NCBI RefSeq assembly: GCF_013114825.1
Contig: NZ_JAAVLX010000003.1
Span: forward strand, 868,001 to 932,000
Reading direction: 5' to 3'
Length of the DNA stretch: 64,000 bases
Source: Bradyrhizobium australiense
GTDB taxonomy: Bacteria > Pseudomonadota > Alphaproteobacteria > Rhizobiales > Xanthobacteraceae
The notes beneath the pieces are model-generated. The model worked only from the letters and a program-made list of their open reading frames with translations. It did no database searches and had not been told where the DNA came from. Below are positions 35,859 through 43,878 of this stretch, piece by piece (position 1 is the first letter of the stretch; the number at the start of each line of letters is the position of its first letter). The position numbers and the translations under genes were made by a program.

Positions 35859-36827
35859 ATGTCCATGCCCGCGCTGTTCAAGGGCCGTCTGTCGATACCC
35901 GTGATCGGGTCGCCGCTGTTCATCATCTCCGTGCCTGACCTCGTGATCGCCCAATGCAAGGCCGGCGTGGTCGGATCGTTTCCGGCGCTGAACGCGCGGC
36001 CGGCTGCGCTGCTCGACGAGTGGCTGGCGCGTATCACGGAAGAGCTCGCGGCCTACGACAAGGCGCATCCGGAGCGGCCGTCGGCGCCGTTCGCGGTGAA
36101 CCAGATCGTTCACAAATCCAACAACCGGCTCGATCACGATCTCGCGGCCTGCGAGAAGTACAAGGTGCCGATGCTGATCACCTCGCTCGGCGCGCGCGAG
36201 GATCTCAACCAGGCGGCGCACAACTGGGGCGGCATCGTCTTCCACGACGTGATCAACCAGAAATTCGCGCACAAGGCGATCGAGAAGGGCGCCGACGGCT
36301 TAATCCTGGTTGCGGCCGGCGCCGGCGGCCATGCCGGCACGATCTCGCCGCTCGCCTTCGTTGAGGAAACGCGCGCCTGGTTCGACGGACCGATCGCGCT
36401 GTCGGGCGCGATTGCCAACGGCCGCGCCATCCGTGCGGCGCGCATCCTCGGCGCCGATTTTGCCTATATCGGCTCCGCCTTCATCGCGACCCAGGAAGCC
36501 AACGCGGTCGAAGCCTACAAGGAGATGATCACGTCGTCGTCGGCGGAAGACATCGTCTATTCGAACCTGTTCACCGGCGTGCACGGCAATTACCTCAAAC
36601 CGTCGATCGTCAAGGCCGGGCTCAATCCCGACGACCTGCCGACCTCCGATCCCTCGAAGATGAGTTTTGGCACCGACGCCTCCGGCGAGCGCGCCAAGCC
36701 GAAGGCATGGAAGGAAATCTGGGGCTCTGGTCAAGGTATCGGCGGCATCGGCAAGGTGGTGCCGGCCGCTGAATTGATCGCGCGGTTCAAGAAGGAATAT
36801 GACGAGGCGGTCGACCCCGCATTGTGA
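35859..36827 (+). CDS. Nitronate monooxygenase (2-nitropropane dioxygenase family), NMO-1
   Basis: The 322-residue TIM-barrel flavoprotein has the FMN-binding and active-site motif VAAGAGGHAGTIS, with the catalytic His at about residue 158, plus the phosphate loop region LSGAIANGRAIRAARILGAD. It is expected to oxidise alkyl nitronates (for example propionate-3-nitronate) with O2. The SDR gene follows after 48 bases and a thioesterase after that. A second family member at 45552 shares the same layout but lacks this His. Confidence 0.9.
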   Translation: MSMPALFKGRLSIPVIGSPLFIISVPDLVIAQCKAGVVGSFPALNARPAALLDEWLARITEELAAYDKAHPERPSAPFAVNQIVHKSNNRLDHDLAACEKYKVPMLITSLGAREDLNQAAHNWGGIVFHDVINQKFAHKAIEKGADGLILVAAGAGGHAGTISPLAFVEETRAWFDGPIALSGAIANGRAIRAARILGADFAYIGSAFIATQEANAVEAYKEMITSSSAEDIVYSNLFTGVHGNYLKPSIVKAGLNPDDLPTSDPSKMSFGTDASGERAKPKAWKEIWGSGQGIGGIGKVVPAAELIARFKKEYDEAVDPAL

Positions 36828-36875
36828 GGCGCCTTGCGGGTCGCGCGCCGCCGTGGAAGCGACGGAGGATCGATC

Positions 36876-37610
36876 ATGGCCGGACAGGATCTGAGCGCGC
36901 GTGTCGCGCTGGTGACGGGTGCGTCCCGCGGTATCGGCGCGGCGGTGGCGCGTATGCTCGCGGAAGCGGGCGCCGCGGTTGCGGTCAATTACCGCGAGCG
37001 CGCTGATGATGCCAATGCGGTCGTCGCCAAGATCAATGCCAATGGCGGCCGCGCCATCGCGGTCGGAGCAGACGTTTCGCAGGCTGCGGCAGTCGCGCGC
37101 ATGGTCGAGCAGGTCGCCTCCATGCTCGGTCCGATCGACATTCTCATCAACAATGCCGGCTTAGCTGTCGTGCGCGGCGTCGACGATCTCACCGAGGACG
37201 ATTTCGACCGCACCATCGCGGTAAACCTGAAATCGGCGTTCCTGTGCACGCAGGCGGTGCTGCCGGCGATGCGTGCGCGCAAATGGGGCCGCATCGTCAA
37301 TATCTCGTCGGGTGCGGCGCGCGGCGCCGGCGCGATCGGCGTGCACTACAACGCCTCCAAGGCCGGCATGGAAGGACTGACGCGCGGCTATGCGGCGCGT
37401 CTCGTCAAGGAAGGCATCACCGTCAATGCGGTGGCGCCGTCGCTGATCGCAACAGATATGATGGGCGGCCGCACGGATCTGGCGTGCAATATCCCGCTCG
37501 GCCGCATGGGCCAGGCCGAGGAAGTGGCGCAAGCCGTCGCGATGGTGCTCGGCAACAGCTACATGACCGGGCAGACCATCGTCCTTAATGGCGGCATGGC
37601 GTTCATTTGA
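36876..37610 (+). CDS. Short-chain dehydrogenase/reductase (FabG-like)
   Basis: The 244-residue classic SDR has TGASRGIG (cofactor loop), NNAG, NISSGAA with the catalytic Ser, and YNASK with the catalytic Tyr and Lys. GGAGG just before ATG 36876 selects this start. FabG-like enzymes reduce 3-oxoacyl thioesters with NADPH; many paralogues act on other ketones, so the substrate is open. It sits between NMO-1 and a thioesterase on the same strand, which suggests a small acyl-CoA-linked operon. Confidence 0.9.
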   Translation: MAGQDLSARVALVTGASRGIGAAVARMLAEAGAAVAVNYRERADDANAVVAKINANGGRAIAVGADVSQAAAVARMVEQVASMLGPIDILINNAGLAVVRGVDDLTEDDFDRTIAVNLKSAFLCTQAVLPAMRARKWGRIVNISSGAARGAGAIGVHYNASKAGMEGLTRGYAARLVKEGITVNAVAPSLIATDMMGGRTDLACNIPLGRMGQAEEVAQAVAMVLGNSYMTGQTIVLNGGMAFI

Positions 37611-37726
37611 CGCGGTTGGCTTGCTCTCCCGCCAATGAGGCTCGGTGCTCCGTCCGCCGCGGGCTCGACTCGTTCCGCTGAAGCAGGCAAGAAGCTCGTC
37701 CCTTGATCGACAGGACCTCTCACTCA

Positions 37727-38500
37727 ATGGATGGTATTTTTCGCGTTGACGGCAACGACGTCGTCACCAGCCCCCTTGCAGCGGGGCCATGGGACCCGAG
37801 CATGCAGCACGGTTCGCCGCCGGCGGCACTGGTGGTGTGGGCGGCGGAGCGGATTCGGACGCCGGTTGCGATGCGGGTTGCGCGCGTCACCGTCGACCTG
37901 ATGCGTCCCGTGCCGGTGGCGCCGCTGACTATCGAGAGCGAGATTTTGCGCGAGGGGCGGAAGATCCAGCTCTGCGCGGTCAGGCTGCTGGCTAAAGGCG
38001 TTGTTGTGGTTAGCGCGACCGTGCTGAAGATCAAGGTGCAGGCCCTGCAATTGCCAGAAGAGGCCGCGATCCTGCCGGTCGGGCTTCCGGGGCCGGATCG
38101 ATCGCGCGTCGAGCCGGCGGATTTTTCCTCCAGCCCATTCGTATCAGGCATGTCGCTGCGTGCAGCGCGCGGCCGGTTTGGCGCGCCCGGTCCCGGCGCG
38201 ATCTGGTACCGCGTCGACCGGCCGATCGTAGAAGACGCGCCGGTATCGCAGGCGATGCGGGCGGTGGCGGCGGCCGATTTCTGCAACGGCACCTCGGCCG
38301 TGCTGGACTTTCGAGCGTGGACGTTTCTCAACGCCGACCTGACCGTGAATTTTTCGCGTGAGCCGGTCGGCGACTGGATCCTGCTCGATGCCGAGTCCTG
38401 GATCGGTCCCGAAGGCGCGGGGCTCGCTATGGCGCGGCTCGCCGATGAGCGCGGCTATTTCGGCCGCGCCATCCAGAGTCTTGTCATCGAGAAGCGCTGA
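37727..38500 (+). CDS. TesB-like double-hotdog acyl-CoA thioesterase
   Basis: The product is 257 residues from ATG 37727 (MDGIFRVDGNDVVTSPLAAG). It has two hotdog-like halves; QHGSPPAALVVWAAERI is the first-half signature, and VAAADFCNGTSAVLDFRAWT with FLNADLTVNFSREPVGDWIL the second-half one. It should hydrolyse acyl-CoA esters. It follows the FabG-like gene by 116 bases, probably in one acyl-CoA-related transcription unit. A TTG at 37703 would extend it by eight residues. Confidence 0.82.
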   Translation: MDGIFRVDGNDVVTSPLAAGPWDPSMQHGSPPAALVVWAAERIRTPVAMRVARVTVDLMRPVPVAPLTIESEILREGRKIQLCAVRLLAKGVVVVSATVLKIKVQALQLPEEAAILPVGLPGPDRSRVEPADFSSSPFVSGMSLRAARGRFGAPGPGAIWYRVDRPIVEDAPVSQAMRAVAAADFCNGTSAVLDFRAWTFLNADLTVNFSREPVGDWILLDAESWIGPEGAGLAMARLADERGYFGRAIQSLVIEKR

Positions 38501-38553
38501 GCGGCGTCAGACGACGTGATGAAGCCGCGATCACAGGGATCGCGGCCTCCCAA

Positions 38554-40122
38554 TCATTCGAGATCGAGCGGCTGATAACGGCCGGTTTCATCGAGCGCGG
38601 TGCCCCAGATCTTGTGCGAGGCCTGGTGCTCGGAGCGGCCAAAGCCGAGCGAGGTCCCGAGACCGAGGTCGAGATTGCGCATGGTCTCCAGCGTGTCGAT
38701 CAGCTTCTCGGTGTCGAGCTGGGGCCCGGCCCGCTTGATGCCCTGGATCAACACGTTGGCGGCGACGTAGCCCTCGAGCGACACATAGTCCGGCGCCTCG
38801 CCTGGGAAATACTTGGCGAGCGCGTTCTTGTATTCGAGTACCGCCGACGAATAGCCCGACACTGCCGGCACCACCTGGGTCACGATCACTCCGTTCGTAT
38901 AACGCGGTCCCAACAGCTTGAGTTCTTCGGCCAGCGCGGTAGAGCCGACGAACGAGACGTTCGAGTAGATCATGCCGGGATAGAGGTCGCGCGTCTTCTC
39001 GATGAACCGCGCCGCGGCCCGGTAGGTCGCGACCATGACGACGGCCTTGATCGGCGGCTTCGCAAGCTTCAACTGGTTGATCGCATCGTCGACGTCGACG
39101 GTGTTTCGCGCATAGTTGAGCCGGACGATGGCGCCGTCGTTCACGCCCATGGAGCGAAACGCCTTGGCGACCCCTGCAAATCCGGCATCGCCGTAGGAAT
39201 CCTGCTGCGCAAATACCGCGATCTGCCGGGGCTGCAGCCGGCGTATCTTGACGAGATAACGAACGACGGCGTCGGTTTCCTCGGCGTAGCTGGCGCGGTA
39301 GTTGAAGACGTAGCGATCGGGCGGATCGTTGCGCAGGATGTTGGCGCCGGTGAAGGCCCCGAAGAACAGCATCCGGCGTTCGAGCGCATACGGGATCGCC
39401 ACCGCCGCGGTCGGCGTGCCGACATTGCCGACGATGCCGAACACCTGGTCCTTTTCGTAGAGCTGCTTCATCGCTTCCGGCGTGCGCGAAGGCTCGTAGC
39501 CGTCGTCGGCGGCGAACAATTTGAGTATCCGCCCGTCGACGCCGCCGGCATCGTTGATCCGGTTGAAGGCGGTTTCGATTCCGAGTTTCATCTGACGTCC
39601 CAGCTCGCGCGCCGAGCCGGAGAAGGGAGCCGCGATGCCGAAGCGGATTTCCTTCTCACCGATGCCGCGCGGCAGCGGCCCGGTTGGGACCGGGGCCGTC
39701 GGCGCCGTCGCCGCGTTCGCGGCCGTTGCCGCGGCGGCAGGAGACGGGCCGATGACGCTGGAGAGACTTGGCCCTGAGATCGATCGTTCGAGATCGGCAA
39801 GCTGACGGTCGGCCCGGATGCAATCGATCTTGCCTGAGGCAACGGCGGCGCGGCCGTCGGCCACGCTGCGATCGAACGCCTGGATGAGATCAGAACGCTC
39901 CGCCTCGTTCGACGAGGCCTCCCGGATCACCTGTGAAAATTTGTCGACAATGGTCTGGATGCGGGGACGCGCAATATCGCGGCAGGCTTGGGCCGAACCG
40001 AGTACAGGGCCGACGCGGCCAGCGAGGTCGCGCACGATCGCAATGTCGCCGGCAGCCTGGGCGCTGCCTGCGATTCCGAAAAGCACGGCCCCAACCAGCA
40101 AGGCAATCCGGTGCGAGGTCAT
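38554..40122 (-). CDS. Branched-chain-type ABC receptor with an extra N-terminal domain
   Basis: The 522-residue exported protein has a signal peptide (to about residue 23, AQAA), then an extra helical domain of about 120 residues with two cysteines (C47, C101), an Ala/Pro-rich linker (about 125-152), and a type-1 periplasmic-binding fold from about 156: IRFGIAAPFSGSARELGRQM, VFGIVGNVGTPTAAVAIPYA, FNYRASYAEETDAVVRYLV. LivJ-type receptors lack the first domain. Ligands are often amino acids, amides or aromatic acids; unknown here. No liv permeases adjoin. Confidence 0.88.
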   Translation of the reverse strand: MTSHRIALLVGAVLFGIAGSAQAAGDIAIVRDLAGRVGPVLGSAQACRDIARPRIQTIVDKFSQVIREASSNEAERSDLIQAFDRSVADGRAAVASGKIDCIRADRQLADLERSISGPSLSSVIGPSPAAAATAANAATAPTAPVPTGPLPRGIGEKEIRFGIAAPFSGSARELGRQMKLGIETAFNRINDAGGVDGRILKLFAADDGYEPSRTPEAMKQLYEKDQVFGIVGNVGTPTAAVAIPYALERRMLFFGAFTGANILRNDPPDRYVFNYRASYAEETDAVVRYLVKIRRLQPRQIAVFAQQDSYGDAGFAGVAKAFRSMGVNDGAIVRLNYARNTVDVDDAINQLKLAKPPIKAVVMVATYRAAARFIEKTRDLYPGMIYSNVSFVGSTALAEELKLLGPRYTNGVIVTQVVPAVSGYSSAVLEYKNALAKYFPGEAPDYVSLEGYVAANVLIQGIKRAGPQLDTEKLIDTLETMRNLDLGLGTSLGFGRSEHQASHKIWGTALDETGRYQPLDLE

Positions 40123-40188
40123 GGCAAACTCCTTGAGAACAAGATGGCGGAAAGTCGGTTCTCAGGCATTGTCATTCCTTCATCTGGA

Positions 40189-40740
40189 TTATGGGGTGGT
40201 GCGTTGTGGCGTCGCCGGATCCGGCTTTTCGCGCCACTGCATGAATTGCTGAAGCAATTGCGACTGCTCGGATGCCGCCGGAGCGCTCGGCGGCGTGGAG
40301 GCGAGAATGGCCTGGAATTCGCTGATCGCGGGCTTTGGCGAAGCCTCTCCGGATTGGAACAGGGCAGCCTTGATCGACTGCGCCACACCGGAGAACACCG
40401 ACGGTTGCTCACCGTCGTTCTGGCGCGACCCCGGTACGACGACGACGAAGAACAGCGCCACGAGAGCCGAGACGCCGATCGCGGCGCCAAAGCGCGCCGC
40501 GACACTCCACAATGCCTTCTTCGATTCCAGTTCGGGTTCGCGCATGATCTCGGGATCGAGGGGATGACGCAGCGCATCGGATACGGCGCTCTCGAGCTGG
40601 GTATCGAACGACGCCGGAGAGAACGGCGTAGTCGCGGGACTGGCGTCGCGCTGGGAAGCCGAGCGCTCACGTAGCCAGCGCGGCGCGTAGTACAGGGGAT
40701 CACGGGGATTGATATGGTCCTGTTCACTCACACTACTCAT
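40189..40740 (-). CDS. Single-pass membrane protein, unknown function
   Basis: The product is 183 residues from ATG 40740, set by GAGGAG eight bases upstream; starts further upstream are unlikely. The N-terminal half (about 1-95) is soluble and polar, a single hydrophobic helix follows (GAAIGVSALVALFFVVVVPG), and the C-terminal part is Pro/Ala/Gln-rich and probably periplasmic. It is 66 bases upstream of the branched-chain-type receptor gene and may be cotranscribed with it. No domain recognised. Confidence 0.7.
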   Translation of the reverse strand: MSSVSEQDHINPRDPLYYAPRWLRERSASQRDASPATTPFSPASFDTQLESAVSDALRHPLDPEIMREPELESKKALWSVAARFGAAIGVSALVALFFVVVVPGSRQNDGEQPSVFSGVAQSIKAALFQSGEASPKPAISEFQAILASTPPSAPAASEQSQLLQQFMQWREKPDPATPQRTTP

Positions 40741-41321
40741 ACGCTTACTCCTCATGACATCTGGCGGATTGCTTGGCGGCGAAATGGCTGCGGACGTATC
40801 GGACAGGAGCTCCAGGTGATGGAACAGGCGCGCGGGATCATCCACGTCCGCTTTCTGTCCGCTATCGAGCTTGATTGGAAGATTCGAATCTAGGTGTGAG
40901 GCGTCGTCCCTGCGTTCGACGACTCCTGTCTGCGAGATTGGATCTCGCGACCACACAACGCCCACGGCTTCCACTGCCTCGTCCCCTGCCGGCAAATGTC
41001 CGTCTGCCCGACGGATTGAGCTGCCAGACCACAAAGATCTGCCAGCACACATAAGTTTGTTGGAGCCGCGCGAGGACTAATTTAGGTCGGAAACGTGACG
41101 AAAGTAAGTTGAAGCCTTGTTGACTACAACTCACGTGACCCCTGTTTTTATAGGCTTTTGCGCGCCTTCGCCGCGATCAGCAGCAAGAATCGGCCATAAA
41201 TGCGCCGGATTTGCCGCCCGTTGCGCTGTTTTCTGCGCGCAGCGCGGGTTTTCGCATTAATTACTCGTTAACCAAGTTCGTCGATTGTTAACTATTCAAT
41301 AAGAAAGGCGAGTCGAACATC
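40741..41321. other. Long intergenic region between divergent genes
   Basis: The 581 bases contain no supported gene. The right half (41090-41321) is markedly AT-rich and carries the minC promoter region with a CtrA-type box. At 40881-40890 GATTCGAATC gives two back-to-back GANTC (CcrM-type) sites on the side of the minus-strand membrane protein gene. Confidence 0.6.
41257..41272 (+). promoter_or_regulatory. CtrA-type binding site upstream of minC
   Basis: TTAA at 41257-41260, seven bases, then TTAAC at 41268-41272 matches the CtrA consensus TTAA-N7-TTAAC exactly. It ends 49 bases before the minC ATG, a usual promoter position. A GANTC site (GAGTC, 41310-41314) follows just before the start codon. 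Confidence 0.7.
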
Positions 41322-42023
41322 ATGGACGTCCGAGCGGATCCCACGCGTCAACTGGTCCGGCTGCGCGGCCGTTCCTATGTCGCGTTCGTATTCAGCCCCG
41401 TCGTGCCGATCGTGGAATGGCTCGCCGAGATCGACGCCACGCTGGCGCGCTCGCCGGGCTATTTCGTCGGCAAGCCGATCGTGCTGGATCTCTCGGCCGT
41501 CGACCTCTCGGGCTCCGCCATCGCCCATCTCGTCGGCAGTCTCAACGAGCGCAACATCCGCGTCCTCGGCATCGAGGGTGTGGAGGAAGAGCGCCTTGGG
41601 GCGAACATGCCGCCCTTGCTGACCGGCGGCCGCGCCTGCGTGATTACGCGAAACGAGCCGGCGCAGAAGCCCGAGCCCGAAGCCAAGCCGAAGCCGACTT
41701 CGCTACTGCTCGAAAGCCCGGTGCGTTCGGGGCAGTCGATCGTCTTCATGGAAGGCGACGTAACGGTGTTGGGGTCGGTCGGGTCGGGCGCGGAGATCGT
41801 CGCCGGCGGATCGATCCACATCTACGGGACGCTGCGCGGCCGGGCGATGGCCGGCGTCAACGGCAATTCCAACGCACGGATCTACTGCCAGAAAATCGAG
41901 GCCGAACTGCTCGCCATCGACGGCTACTACCAGACCGCAGAAGAAATCGACGTCGCGCTCCGCAACCGTCCGGCGCAAGCCTGGCTGCAGGGCGACACCA
42001 TGAAAATTACCCCGCTGAATTAA
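41322..42023 (+). CDS. minC: Septum site-determining protein MinC
   Basis: The 233-residue protein has the MinC layout: an N-terminal FtsZ-inhibiting domain (SYVAFVFSPVVPIVEWLAEI), a Pro/Lys/Glu linker (about 113-130) and the C-terminal beta-helical dimerisation and MinD-binding domain (GSVGSGAEIVAGGSIHIYG, LRGRAMAGVNGNSNARIYCQ). It blocks Z-ring assembly away from mid-cell. First gene of minCDE; AAGAAAGG precedes the start. Confidence 0.95.
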   Translation: MDVRADPTRQLVRLRGRSYVAFVFSPVVPIVEWLAEIDATLARSPGYFVGKPIVLDLSAVDLSGSAIAHLVGSLNERNIRVLGIEGVEEERLGANMPPLLTGGRACVITRNEPAQKPEPEAKPKPTSLLLESPVRSGQSIVFMEGDVTVLGSVGSGAEIVAGGSIHIYGTLRGRAMAGVNGNSNARIYCQKIEAELLAIDGYYQTAEEIDVALRNRPAQAWLQGDTMKITPLN

Positions 42024-42042
42024 CCGGCTAAGGAGATCACGT

Positions 42043-42858
42043 ATGGCCAAGGTCCTGGTCGTTACCTCAGGCAAGGGAGGCGTTGGAAAAACCACCTCGA
42101 CGGCCGCGCTCGGCGCGGCGCTTGCCCAGAGCGGACAAAACGTCGTGGTGGTCGATTTCGACGTCGGCCTGCGCAACCTCGATCTGGTGATGGGCGCCGA
42201 ACGCCGCGTGGTGTTCGACCTCATCAACGTGGTGCAGGGTGTCGCCAAGCTGCCGCAGGCGTTGATCCGCGACAAGCGCCTCGAAAATCTCTGGCTGCTC
42301 CCGGCCTCGCAGACGCGAGACAAGGATGCACTGACGGATGAGGGCGTCGGCCGCGTTATCGCCGAGCTCAGGAGCCGGTTCGACTGGATCCTGTGCGACA
42401 GCCCGGCCGGCATCGAGCGTGGCGCGACGCTCGCCATGCGCTATGCCGACGAAGCCGTTATCGTCACCAATCCCGAAGTTTCCTCGGTGCGCGATTCCGA
42501 CCGGATCATCGGAATGCTCGATTCAAAGACGGTGAAGGCGGAGCGCGGCGAACGCGTGGAAAAGCACGTGCTGATCACCCGCTACGATCCCGCGCGCGCG
42601 GCGCGCGGCGAGATGCTCAATATCGACGACATCCTGGAAATCCTCGCGACGCCCCTGCTCGGCATCATTCCGGAAAGCCAGGACGTTCTGAAGGCATCCA
42701 ACGTCGGCACGCCGGTGACGCTCAACAACGCCGAGAGCGCGCCGGCCCGCGCCTATATCGATGCCGCGCGCCGCCTGATGGGCGAGGAAGTCGCGATGGT
42801 CGTGCCCGCCGAGCGCAAGGGCTTCATGAACCGGCTGCTGGGACGGAGGGCTGCATGA
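42043..42858 (+). CDS. minD: Septum site-determining ATPase MinD
   Basis: The 271-residue ParA/MinD ATPase has the deviant Walker A SGKGGVGKTT (K11, K16), switch motif DFDVGLRNLD, DSPAGIERGA and a C-terminal amphipathic membrane-binding helix (RKGFMNRLLGRR). It recruits MinC to the membrane and oscillates or forms a polar gradient through MinE. It lies 19 bases after minC and overlaps minE by four bases (ATGA). Confidence 0.97.
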   Translation: MAKVLVVTSGKGGVGKTTSTAALGAALAQSGQNVVVVDFDVGLRNLDLVMGAERRVVFDLINVVQGVAKLPQALIRDKRLENLWLLPASQTRDKDALTDEGVGRVIAELRSRFDWILCDSPAGIERGATLAMRYADEAVIVTNPEVSSVRDSDRIIGMLDSKTVKAERGERVEKHVLITRYDPARAARGEMLNIDDILEILATPLLGIIPESQDVLKASNVGTPVTLNNAESAPARAYIDAARRLMGEEVAMVVPAERKGFMNRLLGRRAA

Positions 42859-43148
42859 GCTTGAACTTGCTGCGGCTGTTCGGTGGCCGCAATGCAACCG
42901 CCCCGGTGGCGCGGGAACGGCTGCAGATTCTGCTGGCGCATGAGCGCGGCTTGCTCGGCCAGTCGGACCTTCTGGTCACGCTGCGGGAGGAAATTCTCGC
43001 TGTGGTATCGAAGCACGTTGCGCTCGATCCAGACAAGGTGATCGTCAAGCTGGAGCGCGGCAAGACGGTGTCGACGCTCGAAGTCGATATCGAAGTGCCC
43101 AACAATTTCGACAAGAAGGCTCTCGCCCAAAGGCGCATGGCCGGCTGA
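42855..43148 (+). CDS. minE: Cell division topological specificity factor MinE
   Basis: The 97-residue protein starts in the ATGA overlap with minD. It has the N-terminal membrane and anti-MinCD part (SLNLLRLFGG, ARERLQILLAHERG) and the C-terminal topological domain (VSKHVALDPDKVIVKLERG, TLEVDIEVPN). It stimulates MinD ATPase and confines MinCD. Last gene of the operon. Confidence 0.96.
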   Translation: MSLNLLRLFGGRNATAPVARERLQILLAHERGLLGQSDLLVTLREEILAVVSKHVALDPDKVIVKLERGKTVSTLEVDIEVPNNFDKKALAQRRMAG

Positions 43149-43214
43149 CGCGGGGCATCGATCGGCACTCGATTTGCGGGTAGGATGCGACGATAACCTC
43201 GCTCGGGCCGGACC

Positions 43215-43703
43215 ATGAAAACGCCGCGACCTTCGCTTCCGATGACCGGCGGCTGCCAGTGCGGTGCGATTCGTTACGAGATCATGTCATTTCCGTTGCT
43301 GCTCTACACCTGCAACTGCACTGATTGTCAGCGCCAGACCGGCAGTGCGTTCGCGTTGAACATGCCGATAAGGTACGGGGATTTTCGCATTCTGCAGGGT
43401 GAGCCGCATGGCTGGCATCATACCTCGCCCAACGGCACGCCAGTCATTTCGCAGTTTTGCGCCGGCTGCGGCACACGTATCTATGGCGAGCGTGCCGGGC
43501 GATCCGAAACCGTCAGCCTTCGTGCCGGAACGCTCGATGATACATCGTGGCTGATGCCGGCCGCGCATTTCTTTATGCGCAGCGCACAGCCATGGGTGCA
43601 AGCGGCGGCCGGCGCAGAGTGTTTCGAGACCCAGCCGAACGGCTGGGGAAGCCTGCTGCAGGCATGGCGGGCGATGTGGCCGGAATTCTTTGCGCAGACA
43701 TAG
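43215..43703 (+). CDS. GFA-family (glutathione-dependent formaldehyde-activating-like) zinc protein
   Basis: The 162-residue protein has the GFA cysteine pattern: GGCQCGAIRYEI, YTCNCTDCQRQTGSAF and FCAGCGTRIYG, which bind two zinc ions. The family is named for Gfa, which promotes the glutathione-formaldehyde adduct, but most members have unknown roles. It stands alone behind minE. Confidence 0.92.
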   Translation: MKTPRPSLPMTGGCQCGAIRYEIMSFPLLLYTCNCTDCQRQTGSAFALNMPIRYGDFRILQGEPHGWHHTSPNGTPVISQFCAGCGTRIYGERAGRSETVSLRAGTLDDTSWLMPAAHFFMRSAQPWVQAAAGAECFETQPNGWGSLLQAWRAMWPEFFAQT

Positions 43704-43710
43704 CTCTCGT

Positions 43711-43856
43711 CTCCCGGATGCTGCGCAACGCGGCGTGGTGCGCTGCTGATCCGGGATCCAGCCAGCAGCTCGACACCACGCAGTTCCCGGCTCTGCGGAG
43801 CAGCGATATCGGACGATGTTTCGCATCGCCTAGGCCGCTCCGCGCGTCCGGGACAT
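43711..43856. repeat. Dispersed repeat, CCCGGATGCTGCGCA family (copy 1)
   Basis: TCCCGGATGCTGCGCAACGC, then GGCGTGGTGCGCTGCTGATC and CGGGATCC near the left match, in reverse orientation, the right half of 51857-51973. The right end (GCGCGTCCGGGAC) mirrors the left end. No gene lies in it. Confidence 0.75.
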
Positions 43857-43878
43857 GATAGCTTCGCCGAGGAAAGCG

